NCBI GenBank assembly: GCA_963805255.1
Contig: CAWDTK010000007.1
Span: 1-64,000 of the forward strand
DNA: 64,000 bases
DNA from: Bog-532 sp963805255
GTDB lineage: Bacteria; Actinomycetota; Actinomycetes; Streptosporangiales; Streptosporangiaceae
Reading direction: 5' to 3'
Made by a program: the position numbers and the translations under genes. The notes beneath the pieces were generated by a model. The model was not told the origin of the DNA. It did not search any database and saw nothing but the letters and a program-made list of their open reading frames with translations. This document shows, piece after piece, positions 1-9,328 of the stretch (positions within the stretch are counted from its first letter, which is position 1; each line of letters begins with the position of its first letter).

Positions 1-2
1 GC

Positions 3-275
3 CGGCTAACCCGGGTCGTGGTGCCGGCGGCCGAGGCCAGCTGGATCAGCCCGGGTGTCTGCGCCAACTCCATCGGCTACTGGCATGTCGCCGGGGCCCG
101 CGTCGTCTACCGGCAGGACGGCCAGCTGCACTCGTTCGGCATCGCGTCGCTGATCTCCTGGCGGGGCGACTGGTACGTGGTTCACTTCGGTGCCGTCCTG
201 CGCGACTCGGCGACTGGCATCGTCGATCAGCCGACGGCGGGGGAGGGCGTGCCCGGGCCGCCGGGCGGCTGCTGA
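3..275 (+). CDS. C-terminal part of a conserved actinobacterial hypothetical protein
   Basis: The reading frame is open to the left edge of the window, so the 5' end is missing. About 90 residues are visible, ending at a TGA. The segment with the motifs GYWHVAG, VVYRQDGQ and SFGIASLISWRG followed by WYVVHFGAVLR resembles a conserved actinomycete protein of unknown function with a compact beta-rich C-terminus. That resemblance is from memory and gives no biochemical role. The tail after the VLR motif is Gly/Pro-rich and looks unconstrained. The next gene downstream, on the other strand, is a broken dehydrogenase. Confidence 0.6.
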   Translation, partial: RLTRVVVPAAEASWISPGVCANSIGYWHVAGARVVYRQDGQLHSFGIASLISWRGDWYVVHFGAVLRDSATGIVDQPTAGEGVPGPPGGC

Positions 276-311
276 GCCCGCCGCCGTCCGGCCGGGCCGG
301 GTGCTTCCTGT

Positions 312-871
312 TCAGCGATGCGCCACGACGCTCACCTCGGAAAGGACACCATCGCAGGGCGCCGGCCATGACCCTGGTGACCTGGTCGGCTGCAGGTAGT
401 CGCCGGCGTCGTACTCATCGCCTTCGTAGGCGCGCAGCTCGCGTTGCGTGTCCGTGGCGACCCGCCCGGGAAACACGGTCGTCACCCGCACCTGGGGCTC
501 CTCCAGCCGCAGCGCCTCGGCCACGGCGACCAGCGCATGCTTGCTCGCCGCGTACGAGCCGCCGGGGGCGGCCGCCCGGCGCCCGGCCCCGGAGTTGACG
601 AACACCACCGTCCCGCCGGCCGCGCGCAGCGCCGGCAGGACCAGGCGAGTCAGTTCGGCGACCGCTACCACGTTGACGGCGAACTCGGTCCAGCCCGCGG
701 CTCCATCTGCGCGATGCGTCCCGCAACGACACCCCGGCTGAGTGGACGATCCCGTCCAGGCGATCCGGCAGGCAGGCCGCGGTGACTGCGGCCGCGATCC
801 CATCCAGCTGCCTGAAATCAAGGGTGACGGACCGGGCTGACGGGAGTGACGTGCACAAGCTGGCCAGGGCC
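312..871 (-). pseudogene. Short-chain dehydrogenase/reductase, 3' portion (split by IS)
   Basis: This is the C-terminal two thirds of an SDR oxidoreductase (NAD(P)-dependent Rossmann enzyme). The segment LDGIVHSAGVS (the NAG-like turn), a stretch ending FVNSGAG, and the catalytic pair YAASKHAL (YxxxK) are readable, followed by a VFPGRVATDT element. The homologous segments lie in two reading frames, so there is a frameshift near 690-730 and probably another near 370-400. The 5' part lies at 3463-3564, on the far side of the IS at 872-3457. Removing the IS and one copy of the 5-bp GGGCC duplication rejoins the codons for D-G-Q-A-L-A-S, which shows the gene was whole before insertion. Confidence 0.8.
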
Positions 872-3457
872 CAGGGCTCCTGACATAGCGGTCTGCTTAC
901 CGATCGTAACAAGCACCCTGACCTGCGAATTCGCCGTAATTTCCTGCCGGCGCCCCTTGCTCGTATCGCCCCGGATTTGATAAAATAAATGCATATCCGA
1001 GATCGGGAGAAGGGTCCTCGTGGCAGGCAGCAGGCTGACCCAGGCTGTACTGCCGTGGCTGCCTGGCGGCGCTGCCGAGATCGCCCCGGGCGTCGGGCTG
1101 CTCACCTTGCCGGACGGCGGCGGCCAGATATGGGTGCACGGCATGGCGACCTTCACCTGGGAAGCCGGCGACGAGGCCGGGCGGCGGCTGGCCGCGGTGC
1201 AGGTGACCAAGCTGAAAGCCGCGACGCAGAAGCAGGTCGCGGCCGCGCTCGGCACTGACCTGGCGACGGTATGGCGGTGGGTCTCGGCGTACCGCGAGAA
1301 CGGGCTGGCCGGGCTGCTGCCGGCCAGGAAGGGCCCCAAGGGGCCGACCAAGCTCACCCCGGAGCTGACCGCGGAAATCAACGACCTGGACGCGCGGGGC
1401 CTGGGCCTGGAGGCGATCGCCAGCCGGTGCGGTGTCTCGACCTTCGCGGTCCGCACCGCCCTGGGACGCGTCCCGGCCCGCCCCCGCGCCGCCGTCCCGG
1501 CCCGGGAAGAACGCCAGCCCGGCGAGGACACCGCAGGCCAGGACGGCAGCGCCGCACGCCAGGACGCTGAGGACGGCGCCGCCGCACGAGACGAGCAGCA
1601 GCCCGCCGCCGGCGGCGGCGGCGGCGCTGGCCAGGACGATGCTGCCGCCGACGCTGCGGACGAGCCCGCAGGTCAGGACAGCACCGCAGGCCGGGCCGAG
1701 GCTGCCGAGGCCGCCGGCGGGCTGCTGCCGGTGCTGCCGGACCCGGTGCCGCGGGACGGGGAACGCGTCCTGGCCCGGTTCGGGCTGCTCGGCGAGGGCG
1801 CTGCCCCGGTATTCGCCGCCGGCGGCCGCTACCCGCTGGCCGGGCTGCTGATCGCTCTGCCCGCCCTGGCGGACACGGGCCTGCTGGAATGCGCCCGCCA
1901 GGTCTACGGCCGGATCCGCGACGGCTACTACAGCCTGGACACGGTCCTGGTCCACCAGGTGCTGCAGGCGCTGCTGCGCGAGCCCCGCGCCGAGGGCACC
2001 ACCCGCGTCCCCCCGCCGGCGATGGGCCGCATCCTGGGCCTGGACCGGGCACCGGAAACCAAGACGATCCGCCGCAAGCTCGCCGGGCTCGCCGCCGCCG
2101 GCAAGGCCGCGGACCTGCAGATGGCCATAGCCAGGCGCCGCGCGGCGGCCAGCCCGGACGACCTCGGGTTCCTCTGCATCGATGGGCACACCCGGGCGTA
2201 CTTCGGCACGCGGGAGATACAGAAGATGCACGTGGCCCGGCTGAAGTTCCCCGGCCCGGCGACGGAGGAGACCTGGGTCACCGACGGCGCCGGGGACCCG
2301 CTGCTGGTCGTCATGGCCGAACCGTCCACCTCGCTGGCCGGGCAGATCAAGGAGCTGCTGCCCAAGCTGCGCCAGATCGCCGGGGAAGACCGCAAGCCCA
2401 TATTGTGCTTTGACCGGGGCGGCTGGTCCCCGGACCTGTTCGCCGAGATCATCGACGCCAGGTTCGACCTGCTCACCTACCGCAAGGCCAGCGCCGGGGA
2501 AGACATCCCCGACCTGCCCGCGGACGCATTCACCACCGCCGTCCACGCCGGCGACGACGGCCGCGAGCACCGCTACGCACTGGCCGACGGCAGCATCGAC
2601 ATCACCGTCACCAGCGGCACGCACAAAGGACGCGTGCTCACCTTGCGGCAGGTCACCCGCCTGGACAAAGGCCGGCAGATCCGGATCCTGGCCACCCGCC
2701 AGGCCGCCGACATGCCGCCCGCCGCCGCGGTCTACGGGATGGGCTCGCGGTGGCGGGAGGAGAACTACTTCCGCTACGGCCGGGCTCACTTCGCCCTCGA
2801 CGCCCTGGACACCTACGCCGTCACCGCCGAGGACCCGGACCGGAAGGTCCCCAACCCGGCCAAGAAGAAAGCAGCCGCCGCCGTCAAGACCGCGAAGAAG
2901 GACCTGGCCGCCGCCGAAGCCGCCCGCGACGCCAGGCTCACCAGAATGCGCACCCCAGCCCCCGGCCAGGAAACCGTCATCACCAACCAGCAGCTCGCAA
3001 AGCTTGGCGCCCCGGTCACCGCCGCCCGCCAGCGGCTCGCCGGCGCCCAGGCCGCCGCCAAGGCCATCCCCGCGAAAATCCCGCTGTCGCAGCACAACCC
3101 GGACCTGGTCCGGCTGGACACCGAGACCAAGCTGATCACCCACGCCATCCGGATGTCCGCCTACAACGCCGAGACGATCCTGGCCCGCGCGCTAAACGGC
3201 GCCTACGCCCGCGCAGACGACGAAGCGTACGCCCTGATCCGCGAAGCCCTCACCACCAGCGGCGACATCATCCCCGCAGACGCCACCCTCACCATCCGCC
3301 TGGACCCGCTCTCCGCACCCCGCCGCACCCGCGCCCTCGCCGCCCTCTGCAAGCAGCTCACCGCCACCGCCACCAAGTACCCCGGCACCGGCCTCACCCT
3401 GCGGTACGAAGTCAAAGAACACACTGCATAAACGATCTCCCTATGTCAGGAGCCCTG
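872..3457. mobile_element. Large-transposase insertion sequence A with 5-bp GGGCC duplication
   Basis: The ends are perfect inverted repeats, cagggctcctgacatag at 872-888 and its complement at 3441-3457, giving a 2586-bp element. It is flanked by GGGCC at 867-871 and 3458-3462. Because the flank is partly palindromic around the site, the outer match continues imperfectly, so a 3-bp duplication cannot be fully excluded. The element carries one transposase gene and interrupts an SDR gene. It shares transposase architecture, CAG...CTG termini and the GGGCC site with the element at 24536-26966. I could not assign it to a named IS family. Confidence 0.85.
1020..3431 (+). CDS. Large DDE-type transposase of insertion sequence A (803 aa)
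   Basis: Probable cut-and-paste transposase acting on its own IS ends. The GTG start at 1020 is preceded by a GAGAAGG ribosome-binding site. Residues about 55-100 form a helix-turn-helix of the type seen before transposase domains (VAAALGTDLATVWRWV), with a second HTH-like segment near 120-150. A low-complexity Ala/Asp/Gln/Gly linker follows (about 155-240). The putative catalytic triad is D in CIDGH (about 387), D in CFDRGG (about 463) and E in RWREENYF (about 577). A basic coiled segment follows at about 615-660. The paralogue at 24632-26935 has the same three motifs. Family naming is uncertain. Confidence 0.85.
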   Translation: MAGSRLTQAVLPWLPGGAAEIAPGVGLLTLPDGGGQIWVHGMATFTWEAGDEAGRRLAAVQVTKLKAATQKQVAAALGTDLATVWRWVSAYRENGLAGLLPARKGPKGPTKLTPELTAEINDLDARGLGLEAIASRCGVSTFAVRTALGRVPARPRAAVPAREERQPGEDTAGQDGSAARQDAEDGAAARDEQQPAAGGGGGAGQDDAAADAADEPAGQDSTAGRAEAAEAAGGLLPVLPDPVPRDGERVLARFGLLGEGAAPVFAAGGRYPLAGLLIALPALADTGLLECARQVYGRIRDGYYSLDTVLVHQVLQALLREPRAEGTTRVPPPAMGRILGLDRAPETKTIRRKLAGLAAAGKAADLQMAIARRRAAASPDDLGFLCIDGHTRAYFGTREIQKMHVARLKFPGPATEETWVTDGAGDPLLVVMAEPSTSLAGQIKELLPKLRQIAGEDRKPILCFDRGGWSPDLFAEIIDARFDLLTYRKASAGEDIPDLPADAFTTAVHAGDDGREHRYALADGSIDITVTSGTHKGRVLTLRQVTRLDKGRQIRILATRQAADMPPAAAVYGMGSRWREENYFRYGRAHFALDALDTYAVTAEDPDRKVPNPAKKKAAAAVKTAKKDLAAAEAARDARLTRMRTPAPGQETVITNQQLAKLGAPVTAARQRLAGAQAAAKAIPAKIPLSQHNPDLVRLDTETKLITHAIRMSAYNAETILARALNGAYARADDEAYALIREALTTSGDIIPADATLTIRLDPLSAPRRTRALAALCKQLTATATKYPGTGLTLRYEVKEHTA

Positions 3458-3462
3458 GGGCC

Positions 3463-3564
3463 TGGCCATCGCGGGCAGCGAGGATGAGGTCATCGCTGGC
3501 CAGCTCGTCGGCGACGGCACGGCCGATAACGCGCGTGGCGCCCAGTAATCAGATAGGTGCTCAT
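3463..3564 (-). pseudogene. Short-chain dehydrogenase/reductase, 5' portion (split by IS)
   Basis: This is the N-terminus of the SDR whose remainder is at 312-871. From the ATG at 3564 the frame reads MSTYLIT. One extra G then shifts the frame into GATRVIGRAVADEL and DDLILAARDGQ, which is the classic TGxxxGxG cofactor loop plus the end of beta-strand 2. Both the IS at 872-3457 and this 1-bp insertion disable the gene. Confidence 0.8.
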
Positions 3565-3880
3565 GCCCCGTTGCTGCCCCGCCGGGCAGATCTCATCGAT
3601 CGACTCTGGAGTAGTCAGGTTCCTAAGCCCCTTCATGGTTTCGGTCGGGCTCCACGTAGGAGCGCTGATTGGCTCGATTGTCTACCGCCCCCGGGTAGGC
3701 GCCGGATTCCAGGGAACGGATGACGGCCACAGGTCCCGCTGCAATAAGCCAGACTCTGCGCTCAGCTCAGTCAGCCGCCGCGCCGCTCCGGGCGCATCGG
3801 GCGGCCGGCCACGTCATCTCGGCGTCCCTAGCACGCCGCCGCAGCACGCGGCCGTTGCTCCAGACGCTGACGCCAGAGAG
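3565..3880. other. Intergenic stretch without supported gene
   Basis: This is the promoter side of the broken SDR gene. Several short open frames exist, but none has a convincing ribosome-binding site, recognisable motifs or consistent codon bias. I see no inverted repeats that mark an element. Confidence 0.5.
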
Positions 3881-4549
3881 CTATAGCATGCCGAGCACGC
3901 GGTCAGCGCAGAGGTAGCAGCGGGTGCCCTGGGGAGCTGGCCGGCCAGGGCGCCCAGCGCCTCGGCGGGCCGCTGACCCGGCGGCGGGGCGGGCGGCACG
4001 CAGGCCGGTGTCATCGGTGGTCTCCCCAGTGGCACCGGGCGCCGCCCGCCGTTCGTCATGGGGAAGAGGGCGGTAACCCGGCGCGCCGTAGCCCCCGTCC
4101 GGCTCGTAGTCGACGGTGATGAGCCAGCCGCCATCGCCCGGATCCACGTGCACGTGCCACCAGTCCGCCACCTCCAGGTCCCGCAGCACCGATGCGCACG
4201 CGCCCGCCCATATCCGGGCCTCGGGCTCGGTGGCGGCGCGATGCAGGACGGCGCGGCGCTGCTCGTGACGGCGTGACGGCGGCGCTTCAAGGGCGCCCCC
4301 ATCGTCGCTGAACAGCCCTTCGAGCTGGTCGAGCAGGCCGCGCAGCTCCGTGTCCGAGGCGATGCGCCGCCCTTCGAGGTGAGCGTGCCACCACGGCTTC
4401 CCGTGCGCGTAATCCGGCCGCTCGATGTCCACTTCGGGGTAGGCCGCCTCGAAGCGGCCCATCCGCTTTACCTGGTCGACGGGCAGCCGCGAAGGGGCGC
4501 CCTCATCGTCTTGGGGGTAGGGCGGCAGGCCTCGGCATGGGTCGCTCAC
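3881..4549 (-). CDS. Conserved hypothetical protein divergent from a GntR regulator
   Basis: This is a 222-residue protein if translation begins at the GTG at 4549, which removes an unlikely N-terminal extension. The central part is soluble, acidic and aromatic-rich (MGRFEAAYPEVDI, GKPWWHAHLEG, WWHVHVDPG, WLITVDYEPD). The last 60 residues are Ala/Pro/Arg-rich and may reflect a late frameshift. I recall similar proteins in Streptosporangiaceae beside small GntR genes, with no known function. It is divergent from the GntR gene with about 205 bp between starts, so joint regulation is possible. No enzymatic motif was recognised. Confidence 0.6.
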   Translation of the reverse strand: MSDPCRGLPPYPQDDEGAPSRLPVDQVKRMGRFEAAYPEVDIERPDYAHGKPWWHAHLEGRRIASDTELRGLLDQLEGLFSDDGGALEAPPSRRHEQRRAVLHRAATEPEARIWAGACASVLRDLEVADWWHVHVDPGDGGWLITVDYEPDGGYGAPGYRPLPHDERRAAPGATGETTDDTGLRAARPAAGSAARRGAGRPGRPAPQGTRCYLCADRVLGML

Positions 4550-4754
4550 GAACCACCGTCCGGGCTGGTGGTGTTGGATGTCCTCACGGCTGTCTCCTGT
4601 CTTCGGCAGGTGGTGGCCGAGGCCCCGGTCTGGTGTTCGCGCACCGGCCGGGGCCGCCTGATTCCTGGCTGTCAACACCCGACACTAGTACATGTCGTCT
4701 GCGCTCGTCTAGGAGGTAGGCAAACGTACGCATCCGCGCAGGTCAGCTACGGTC

Positions 4755-4994
4755 GTGATCATGAAGTACGACCCGCTGGCCCCGGTGCCGCGCTATCGCC
4801 AGATAGCGGGCATCCTGCGCGAGCGGATCGAGGCCGGCGAGCTGGAGCCAGACCGTCCCATCCCGTCAGAGGCGCAGATCCAGCAAGAGTTCGGCGTGGC
4901 GCGGGAGACGGCCCGGCGCGCGGTGGCGCTGCTGCGCGAAGAGGGCTACGTGGTCACCGTGCCCGGCATGGGCACCTACGTGAAGAGGCGCTGA
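4755..4994 (+). CDS. Small GntR-type winged-helix DNA-binding protein (79 aa)
   Basis: The whole protein is one GntR winged helix: YRQIAGILRERIEAGEL, then PIPSEAQIQQEFGVARETARRAV (recognition helix), then the wing ending GTYVKRR. It lacks the C-terminal effector domain of full GntR regulators. Such short forms are common in actinomycetes and often sit beside plasmid- or island-borne genes. GTG 4755 or ATG 4761 could start it; an AGGAGG-like sequence lies upstream near 4711. Its likely target is the divergent promoter region between it and the gene ending at 3881, which is an inference from position. Confidence 0.85.
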   Translation: MIMKYDPLAPVPRYRQIAGILRERIEAGELEPDRPIPSEAQIQQEFGVARETARRAVALLREEGYVVTVPGMGTYVKRR

Positions 4995-5064
4995 GGCGTT
5001 GTCACATCGGTGACACAGACGCCGCCGGAACCGCTGGACGCGGTTAGAACGACTCCGCGTTGGC

Positions 5065-5520
5065 GGGGGCACGTCGATGCCCGCCTTTAGCAGGTAGCGG
5101 CGGGCCGCCGCCGAGACCGCCGCGGCGCCGACCGGGCGCACTGGGGCCGCCCCCCGGAAGAAGACCCGACGCCCGGCGGTCTGGGGCCGGCCGTGCTGCA
5201 GGTAGTTGTCCGCCAGCGCTGCTCCCACCCAGGCCGACAGGGGGAAGGCGGTGGAGTGCCCGGCCTTGCGCTCGGGACGGCAAGCCGCTCCCGCCTCCAG
5301 TCGATGTCATCGAGGGTCAGCGCGGCCACCCCCCAGGCCCGCAGGCCGTAGGTGACCAGCAGCAGCAGTATGGCGTAGTCCCGCTTGCCGGCCGGGGTCC
5401 GCCGGTCCACGGCGTCCAGCACCTGACCCACCTGGGCCCAGGAGATCGACCCGGGAATGCCCGACAGGCGGTAGACCTGAGCAACGCCCGCAAATGGGGC
5501 GGAACCAGCAAGGGATACTG
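5065..5520 (-). pseudogene. Tyrosine recombinase (phage-type integrase) remnant
   Basis: Fragments in three reading frames add up to the core of a tyrosine recombinase: VGQVLDAVDRRTPAGKRDYAIL, then LLLVTYGLRAWGVAALTLDDIDW (the box I arginine region), then VGAALADNYLQHGRPQT and VFFRGAAPVRPVG. Neither a start nor the catalytic R-H-R-Y C-terminus is recoverable. It is a decayed leftover of an integrated element and is not expected to be functional. Confidence 0.7.
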
Positions 5521-5858
5521 GCGGGTTGCGGGCTCCAAGGTCCTCCAGGTGCCCCTGCCCAATGCCTAATGGAACCGCCTCGGCCTGAAGACCCTAATGG
5601 GAACTAGCGGGTCACCTGTGCTGGGCGGGATGCCTGGTGCGGGAGACTTGTCACCGGTAGCAGCCGGCGGGTGAGCACTATAAAAACCCCGGGCCTGAGC
5701 CCTGGGCTGAGACCGTGCCCCCGCCGGCCCGCCGGGGAGAATGGACTGCTGATGGGGTGGCGTGCCCGGCACAGGCCGTGAGCACTGGATCCATTAGGGC
5801 GCTGGCGGTTCTCCCTGATGCTGCCGGATGTGACGGAGAGTATGGGAAGGATGAGGGA
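5521..5858 (+). other. Non-coding leader of the IS110 element (possible bridge-RNA region)
   Basis: No supported protein is seen in this roughly 340-bp stretch between the integrase remnant and the IS110 transposase start. IS110-group elements are known to encode a structured guide (bridge) RNA in the non-coding end next to the recombinase. The short inverted run around 5690-5712 (gggcctgagccctgggctga) could be part of such a fold. I could not fold the RNA, so the assignment is positional. Confidence 0.35.
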
Positions 5859-6552
5859 TTGCTGTTCATCGGTGATGACTGGGCCGAAGGCCACCATGAC
5901 GTGGTCGTGCAGGACGATGCCGGGAAGACGCTGGCCCGGCGGCGGCTGCCGGAGGGCGTGGACGGGATCGCCCGGTTCCACGAGCTGATCGCATCATGCT
6001 GCGGGGAGGACAGTGAGCCGGACCCGGCGCAGGTCGTGATCGTGATCGAGACTGAGCGGGGGCCATGGGTGAAGACGCTGGCCGCGGCCGGGTACCGGGT
6101 GTACCCGGTGAACCCGAAGCAGGCGGCGCGGCACAAGGAGACGATCTCGGTGTCGGGGAAGAAGGACGACTTTTTCGACGCGTCCTGCCTGGCGGACATG
6201 GGCCGCACCCGGCGGCACCAGATCCGGGAGCTGGCCGCCGACAGCGACATCGCCGAGGCGGTGAAGATCGCCGCCCGGGCGCATCAGAAGCTGGTGTGGG
6301 AGCGCACCAGGCACCTGCTGCGGATGCGGTCGGCGCTGCGGGAGTACTTCCCCGCCGCGCTGGAGGCCTACGCCACCCCGACCCTGGCCGGCCCGGACGC
6401 CCTGGAACTGCTGAACCGGGCACCGGATCCGGCGCCGGCGGCGAAGCTGACCGTCACGCAGATCACCGCCACGCTCAAGCGGGCCCGGCGGCGCGGCGAC
6501 CTGCCCGCGCGCGCCCGGGACATCCAGGCCGCGCTGCGCACGCCGCACCTAG
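5859..6552 (+). pseudogene. IS110 transposase, N-terminal DEDD domain half
   Basis: This is the N-terminal RuvC-like DEDD domain of an IS110 recombinase. A TTG at 5859 behind GGAAGGATGAGGG fits the family N-terminus (LLFIGDDWAEGHHDV, first Asp). IVIETERGPW supplies the Glu, and SGKKDDFFDASCLAD supplies the last two Asp residues. The gene stops being IS110 at 6552, where an IS1182-type element begins. The C-terminal half is at 8571-9112. Together they would encode about 411 residues, normal for the family. Confidence 0.85.
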
Positions 6553-6630
6553 GACGGCACTGAATAACTCGCGAACCCTGATGGGCGTGTTTTGCCGGCA
6601 TCGTGTTCGATTCCCTGGGAGAATCGTGCC

Positions 6631-8034
6631 ATGCAGGGGATGACGCGACCGGACCGGGACTTGTGGGACGCGGGCGAGGTCACCGGGCACTTGGTGCCGC
6701 CGGGCAGCGTGTTCGCGTTCCTGGCCGAGCACCGCACCGAGCTGTTCCCCGACAGCTTCACCGCGGACTTGTTCCCGTCGCGGACCGGGCGCCCGTCGCT
6801 GCCGGCGGACCTGGTCGGGTCGGTGCTAGTGCTCAAGGAGCTGTATGACCTGTCGGACACCCAGACCGCGGACGCGCTGAAGTTCGACATCCGGTGGAAG
6901 GTGGCCTGCGGCCGGTCGCTGCTGCAGATGAGCTTCGACCCGTCGGCGCTGGTGTACTGGCGCAAGCGCATCGCGAAGTCGAAGCGCCCGGACCGGGTGT
7001 TCGACGCGATGGCGGCGGTGATCGCGGAGACGGGGCTGCTGCGGGGCCGGCGGAAGCGGTGCGTGGACTCGACGGTTTTCGACGACGCGGTGGCCACGAT
7101 GGATACTGTGTGCCAGCTGATGGCCGCGATGCGGAAAGTGGCGCGGGTGGTGCCCGGTGCCGCCGCGGTGATCGTCGGCGTGTGCCAGCTGGACTACTCC
7201 AGGCCGGGCAAGCCTGACATCGACTGGGACGACCCGGCTGCCAAGGAGCAGCTGGTATCGGATCTGGTGAATGACGCGCTGGCGGTGCTGGCGGAGCTCA
7301 CCGGGGAGGGCGCGCCGGAGCGGGACGCCGCCGCGGCGGACGCGCTGGGCCTGCTGGCGCTGGTGGCGGGGCAGGACGTGGAGCCGGCTGGGGGGTCGGA
7401 CGGGACGGACGGGCGGTGGCGGATCGCCCGGAAGGTCGCCCCGGACCGGGTGATCTCGACGGTGGACCGCGAGGCCCGGCACACCCGCAAGTGCAAGTCC
7501 AAGCGGCGCGACGGGTTCCGGGGGCATGTGGCCGCCGAGCCGGAGTCTGGGCTGATCACCGACTGCGAGATGACGATGGCCGCCGGGCCGGGCAGCACGG
7601 ACGCGGAGAACGGCGTCAAGATGGCCTGCCGCGACCGGTTTCATGGTGACAGTGCGAGCGCCGGTGACGGCGGGGATGACGCTGCCAGCGCCGGGCAGGG
7701 CGCGGATGCCGGCCCTGCGGCGGCGCAGCCGGGGCCGGGCACGGCCGCCGGGCCGGAGCCTGAAGCGCATCCGGAACCGGGACCTGAGCCTCAGCCGGAA
7801 CCGGAGCGGGAGGGCACGGGTGAGCAAGGCCGGGCGGATGACCTGGAGGTTTACGGCGATTCCGCCTACGGCAGCGGGGAGGCCCGCGCCGCCTACCGCG
7901 ACGCCGGGCATGACACCGTCATCAAGCCGAAGCCGCTGCGGCCGGCCGTGCCCGGCGGGTTCACCCTCGACGACTTCACCATCAGCGAGGACGACGGCAC
8001 GGTCACCTGCCGGCCGGGATCACCCGGCCGATGA
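6631..8034 (+). CDS. IS1182-family transposase, main frame
   Basis: This is the N-terminal and catalytic region of an IS1182-type DDE transposase. The ATG at 6631 follows GGGAGAATC. Family-typical segments are FPSRTGRPSLPADLVGSVL, YDLSDTQTADALKFDIRWK and RCVDSTVFDDAVA. Further on are HTRKCKSKRRDGFRGH and DLEVYGDSAYGSG (second Asp). A Gly/Ala/Glu/Pro-rich insertion separates these around residues 340-400. The frame ends prematurely at 8034 after DDGTVTC, where one C seems missing relative to the family. The rest of the protein follows at 8031-8387. Confidence 0.8.
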   Translation: MQGMTRPDRDLWDAGEVTGHLVPPGSVFAFLAEHRTELFPDSFTADLFPSRTGRPSLPADLVGSVLVLKELYDLSDTQTADALKFDIRWKVACGRSLLQMSFDPSALVYWRKRIAKSKRPDRVFDAMAAVIAETGLLRGRRKRCVDSTVFDDAVATMDTVCQLMAAMRKVARVVPGAAAVIVGVCQLDYSRPGKPDIDWDDPAAKEQLVSDLVNDALAVLAELTGEGAPERDAAAADALGLLALVAGQDVEPAGGSDGTDGRWRIARKVAPDRVISTVDREARHTRKCKSKRRDGFRGHVAAEPESGLITDCEMTMAAGPGSTDAENGVKMACRDRFHGDSASAGDGGDDAASAGQGADAGPAAAQPGPGTAAGPEPEAHPEPGPEPQPEPEREGTGEQGRADDLEVYGDSAYGSGEARAAYRDAGHDTVIKPKPLRPAVPGGFTLDDFTISEDDGTVTCRPGSPGR

Positions 8035-8387
8035 GCCCCGCCCGGACCGTGACCTTCGGCGCCGCGTGCGCGGGCTGCCCGCTGCGCGAGCGGTGCACCA
8101 CCGCCAGGGATGGCCGCTCCATGACCATCCACCCGCACGAGGGCCTGCTGCGCGCCGCCCGCGCCCAGTCCCGGACGGCGGAATTCAGGCAGGCCTACCC
8201 CACCCGGTCAATGATCGAGCGGGTCATCGCCTGGACCGCCACCCAGAACGGCCGCCGGGTCAAGCTCCGCTACATCGGCACCGCCAAAAACGACGCCTGG
8301 CTGCACAACCGGTGCGCCGCACTCAACCTGCGCACCCTGCTGCGGCACGGCCTGACCCGCTCCGGCGGGGCGTGGGTGCTGACCTGA
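8031..8387 (+). pseudogene. IS1182-family transposase, C-terminal frame
   Basis: This continues the transposase with the typical SPARTVTFGAACAGCPLRERCT cysteine motif, then FRQAYPTRSMIERVIAW containing the catalytic Glu, then TAKNDAWLHNRCAALNLRTLL. It overlaps the main frame by ATGA. Restoring one base near 8013 fuses both frames. Either the transposase is made by frameshifting or the copy is dead; a simple deletion in a GC run is the cheaper explanation. Confidence 0.7.
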
Positions 8388-8570
8388 CCAGCCAGCACAC
8401 CCCGGCCCGCCCTGGCGGCAGCCCCTGCGGCCCCCTCCGCGGTTTCTGCTGCCGCGCCGCAGCCGCCCGGCCCGCCGCGCGGCGGGCCAGCGGAAGGTTG
8501 CGGGCACCGGAGCCCGGCCAGCCGGCCACCAGGCCGTCCGCCCGATCCGGGTTGTTCAGTGGCGTCCTAG

Positions 8571-9112
8571 CCCAGCCCGCCGTGATCACCGAGGCCTACG
8601 CGGCCTCGGTGCAGGCCGCCGCCGCCGTGATCACGGCCCTCAACGGGCAGGCCAAAGTCATGGAAGCCAAGGTGAGCGAGCTTTTTCGCCACCCTGATGC
8701 CGGGATCTACCTGTCCCAGCCCGGCATCGGGGACATCACCGGCGCCCGCGTCCTCGGCGAGTTCGGCGACGCCCCCGGCCGCTACGCTTCGGCCAAGGCC
8801 CGCAAGAACTACGCCGGAACCTCCCCGCTGACCATCGAGTCCGGCAAGAAGAGAACCGTGCACGCCCGGTACATCCGCAACCGGCACCTCATCGACGCCC
8901 TGCACGCCCAGGCGTTCGCGGCGCTCACCGCCTCCCCCGGCGCCCGCGCCTACTACGACGAGCTCCGAGCCGGCGACACCGGCCACGACGACGCGCTGCG
9001 CCGCGTCGCCAGCCGCCTCACCGGCATCCTGCACGGATGCGTCAAGCACCGCCGCGAATACGACGAAGCTGTCGCATGGAACCACCGCACCGGGCTCAGG
9101 CAGGCCGCATGA
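8571..9112 (+). pseudogene. IS110 transposase, C-terminal (transposase_20) half
   Basis: This continues the gene at 5859-6552. It contains a helical stretch (YAASVQAAAAVITALNGQAK), the FRHPDAGIYLSQPGIGDITGA segment typical of the C-terminal Tnp domain, and KARKNYAGTSPLTIESGKK with the conserved small-residue/Ser site. The end is normal for the family, with a TGA at 9110-9112. The frame matches the N-terminal half through the rejoined CTAG. Confidence 0.8.
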
Positions 9113-9328
9113 CCACCAGATAACCCCGCTCCGCACCCGAGCCTTCCGGCACCTGACCCCGGCCGGACGGCGGCGCAAGCATGCCCAGACGAAAGTCACC
9201 GCCAACCCGTCCGAATGGCCCCGATTTGACAACTTAAGCCCTGGGGTGTCTCAGCCAGACCTGGCAGCGTCTCAATCCGACGGCTTGACGAACCGCCGGA
9301 TGCGGGCCCGCATGTCCGGTGGTGTGGG

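Larger units (their letters stand above)
6553..8566. mobile_element. IS1182-type element inserted at CTAG
   Basis: The ends read gacggcactgaataac (left) and, complemented, gacgccactgaacaac (right), an imperfect inverted repeat. CTAG flanks both sides (6549-6552 and 8567-8570) as a 4-bp duplication. Removing the element restores the IS110 codons H-L-A-Q. Length is 2014 bp. It contains one transposase gene in two overlapping frames. Confidence 0.85.
5560..9236. mobile_element. IS110-family element interrupted by an IS1182-type element
   Basis: The transposase halves at 5859-6552 and 8571-9112 join in frame once the inserted 6553-8566 element and one CTAG copy are removed. IS110 elements lack long terminal repeats, so the outer limits are approximate. 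The right limit is placed at the TTGACAACTT run near 9227-9236, a sequence also found beyond the other IS110 transposase in this window (complement near 59660-59669). The left limit is a guess. Confidence 0.6.

Noticed and set aside
897..3143. Long minus-strand open frame (748 codons) opposite the element A transposase
   Set aside because: It is a GC-skew shadow of the transposase gene: Gly/Val/Arg-rich, no motifs and no ribosome-binding site.
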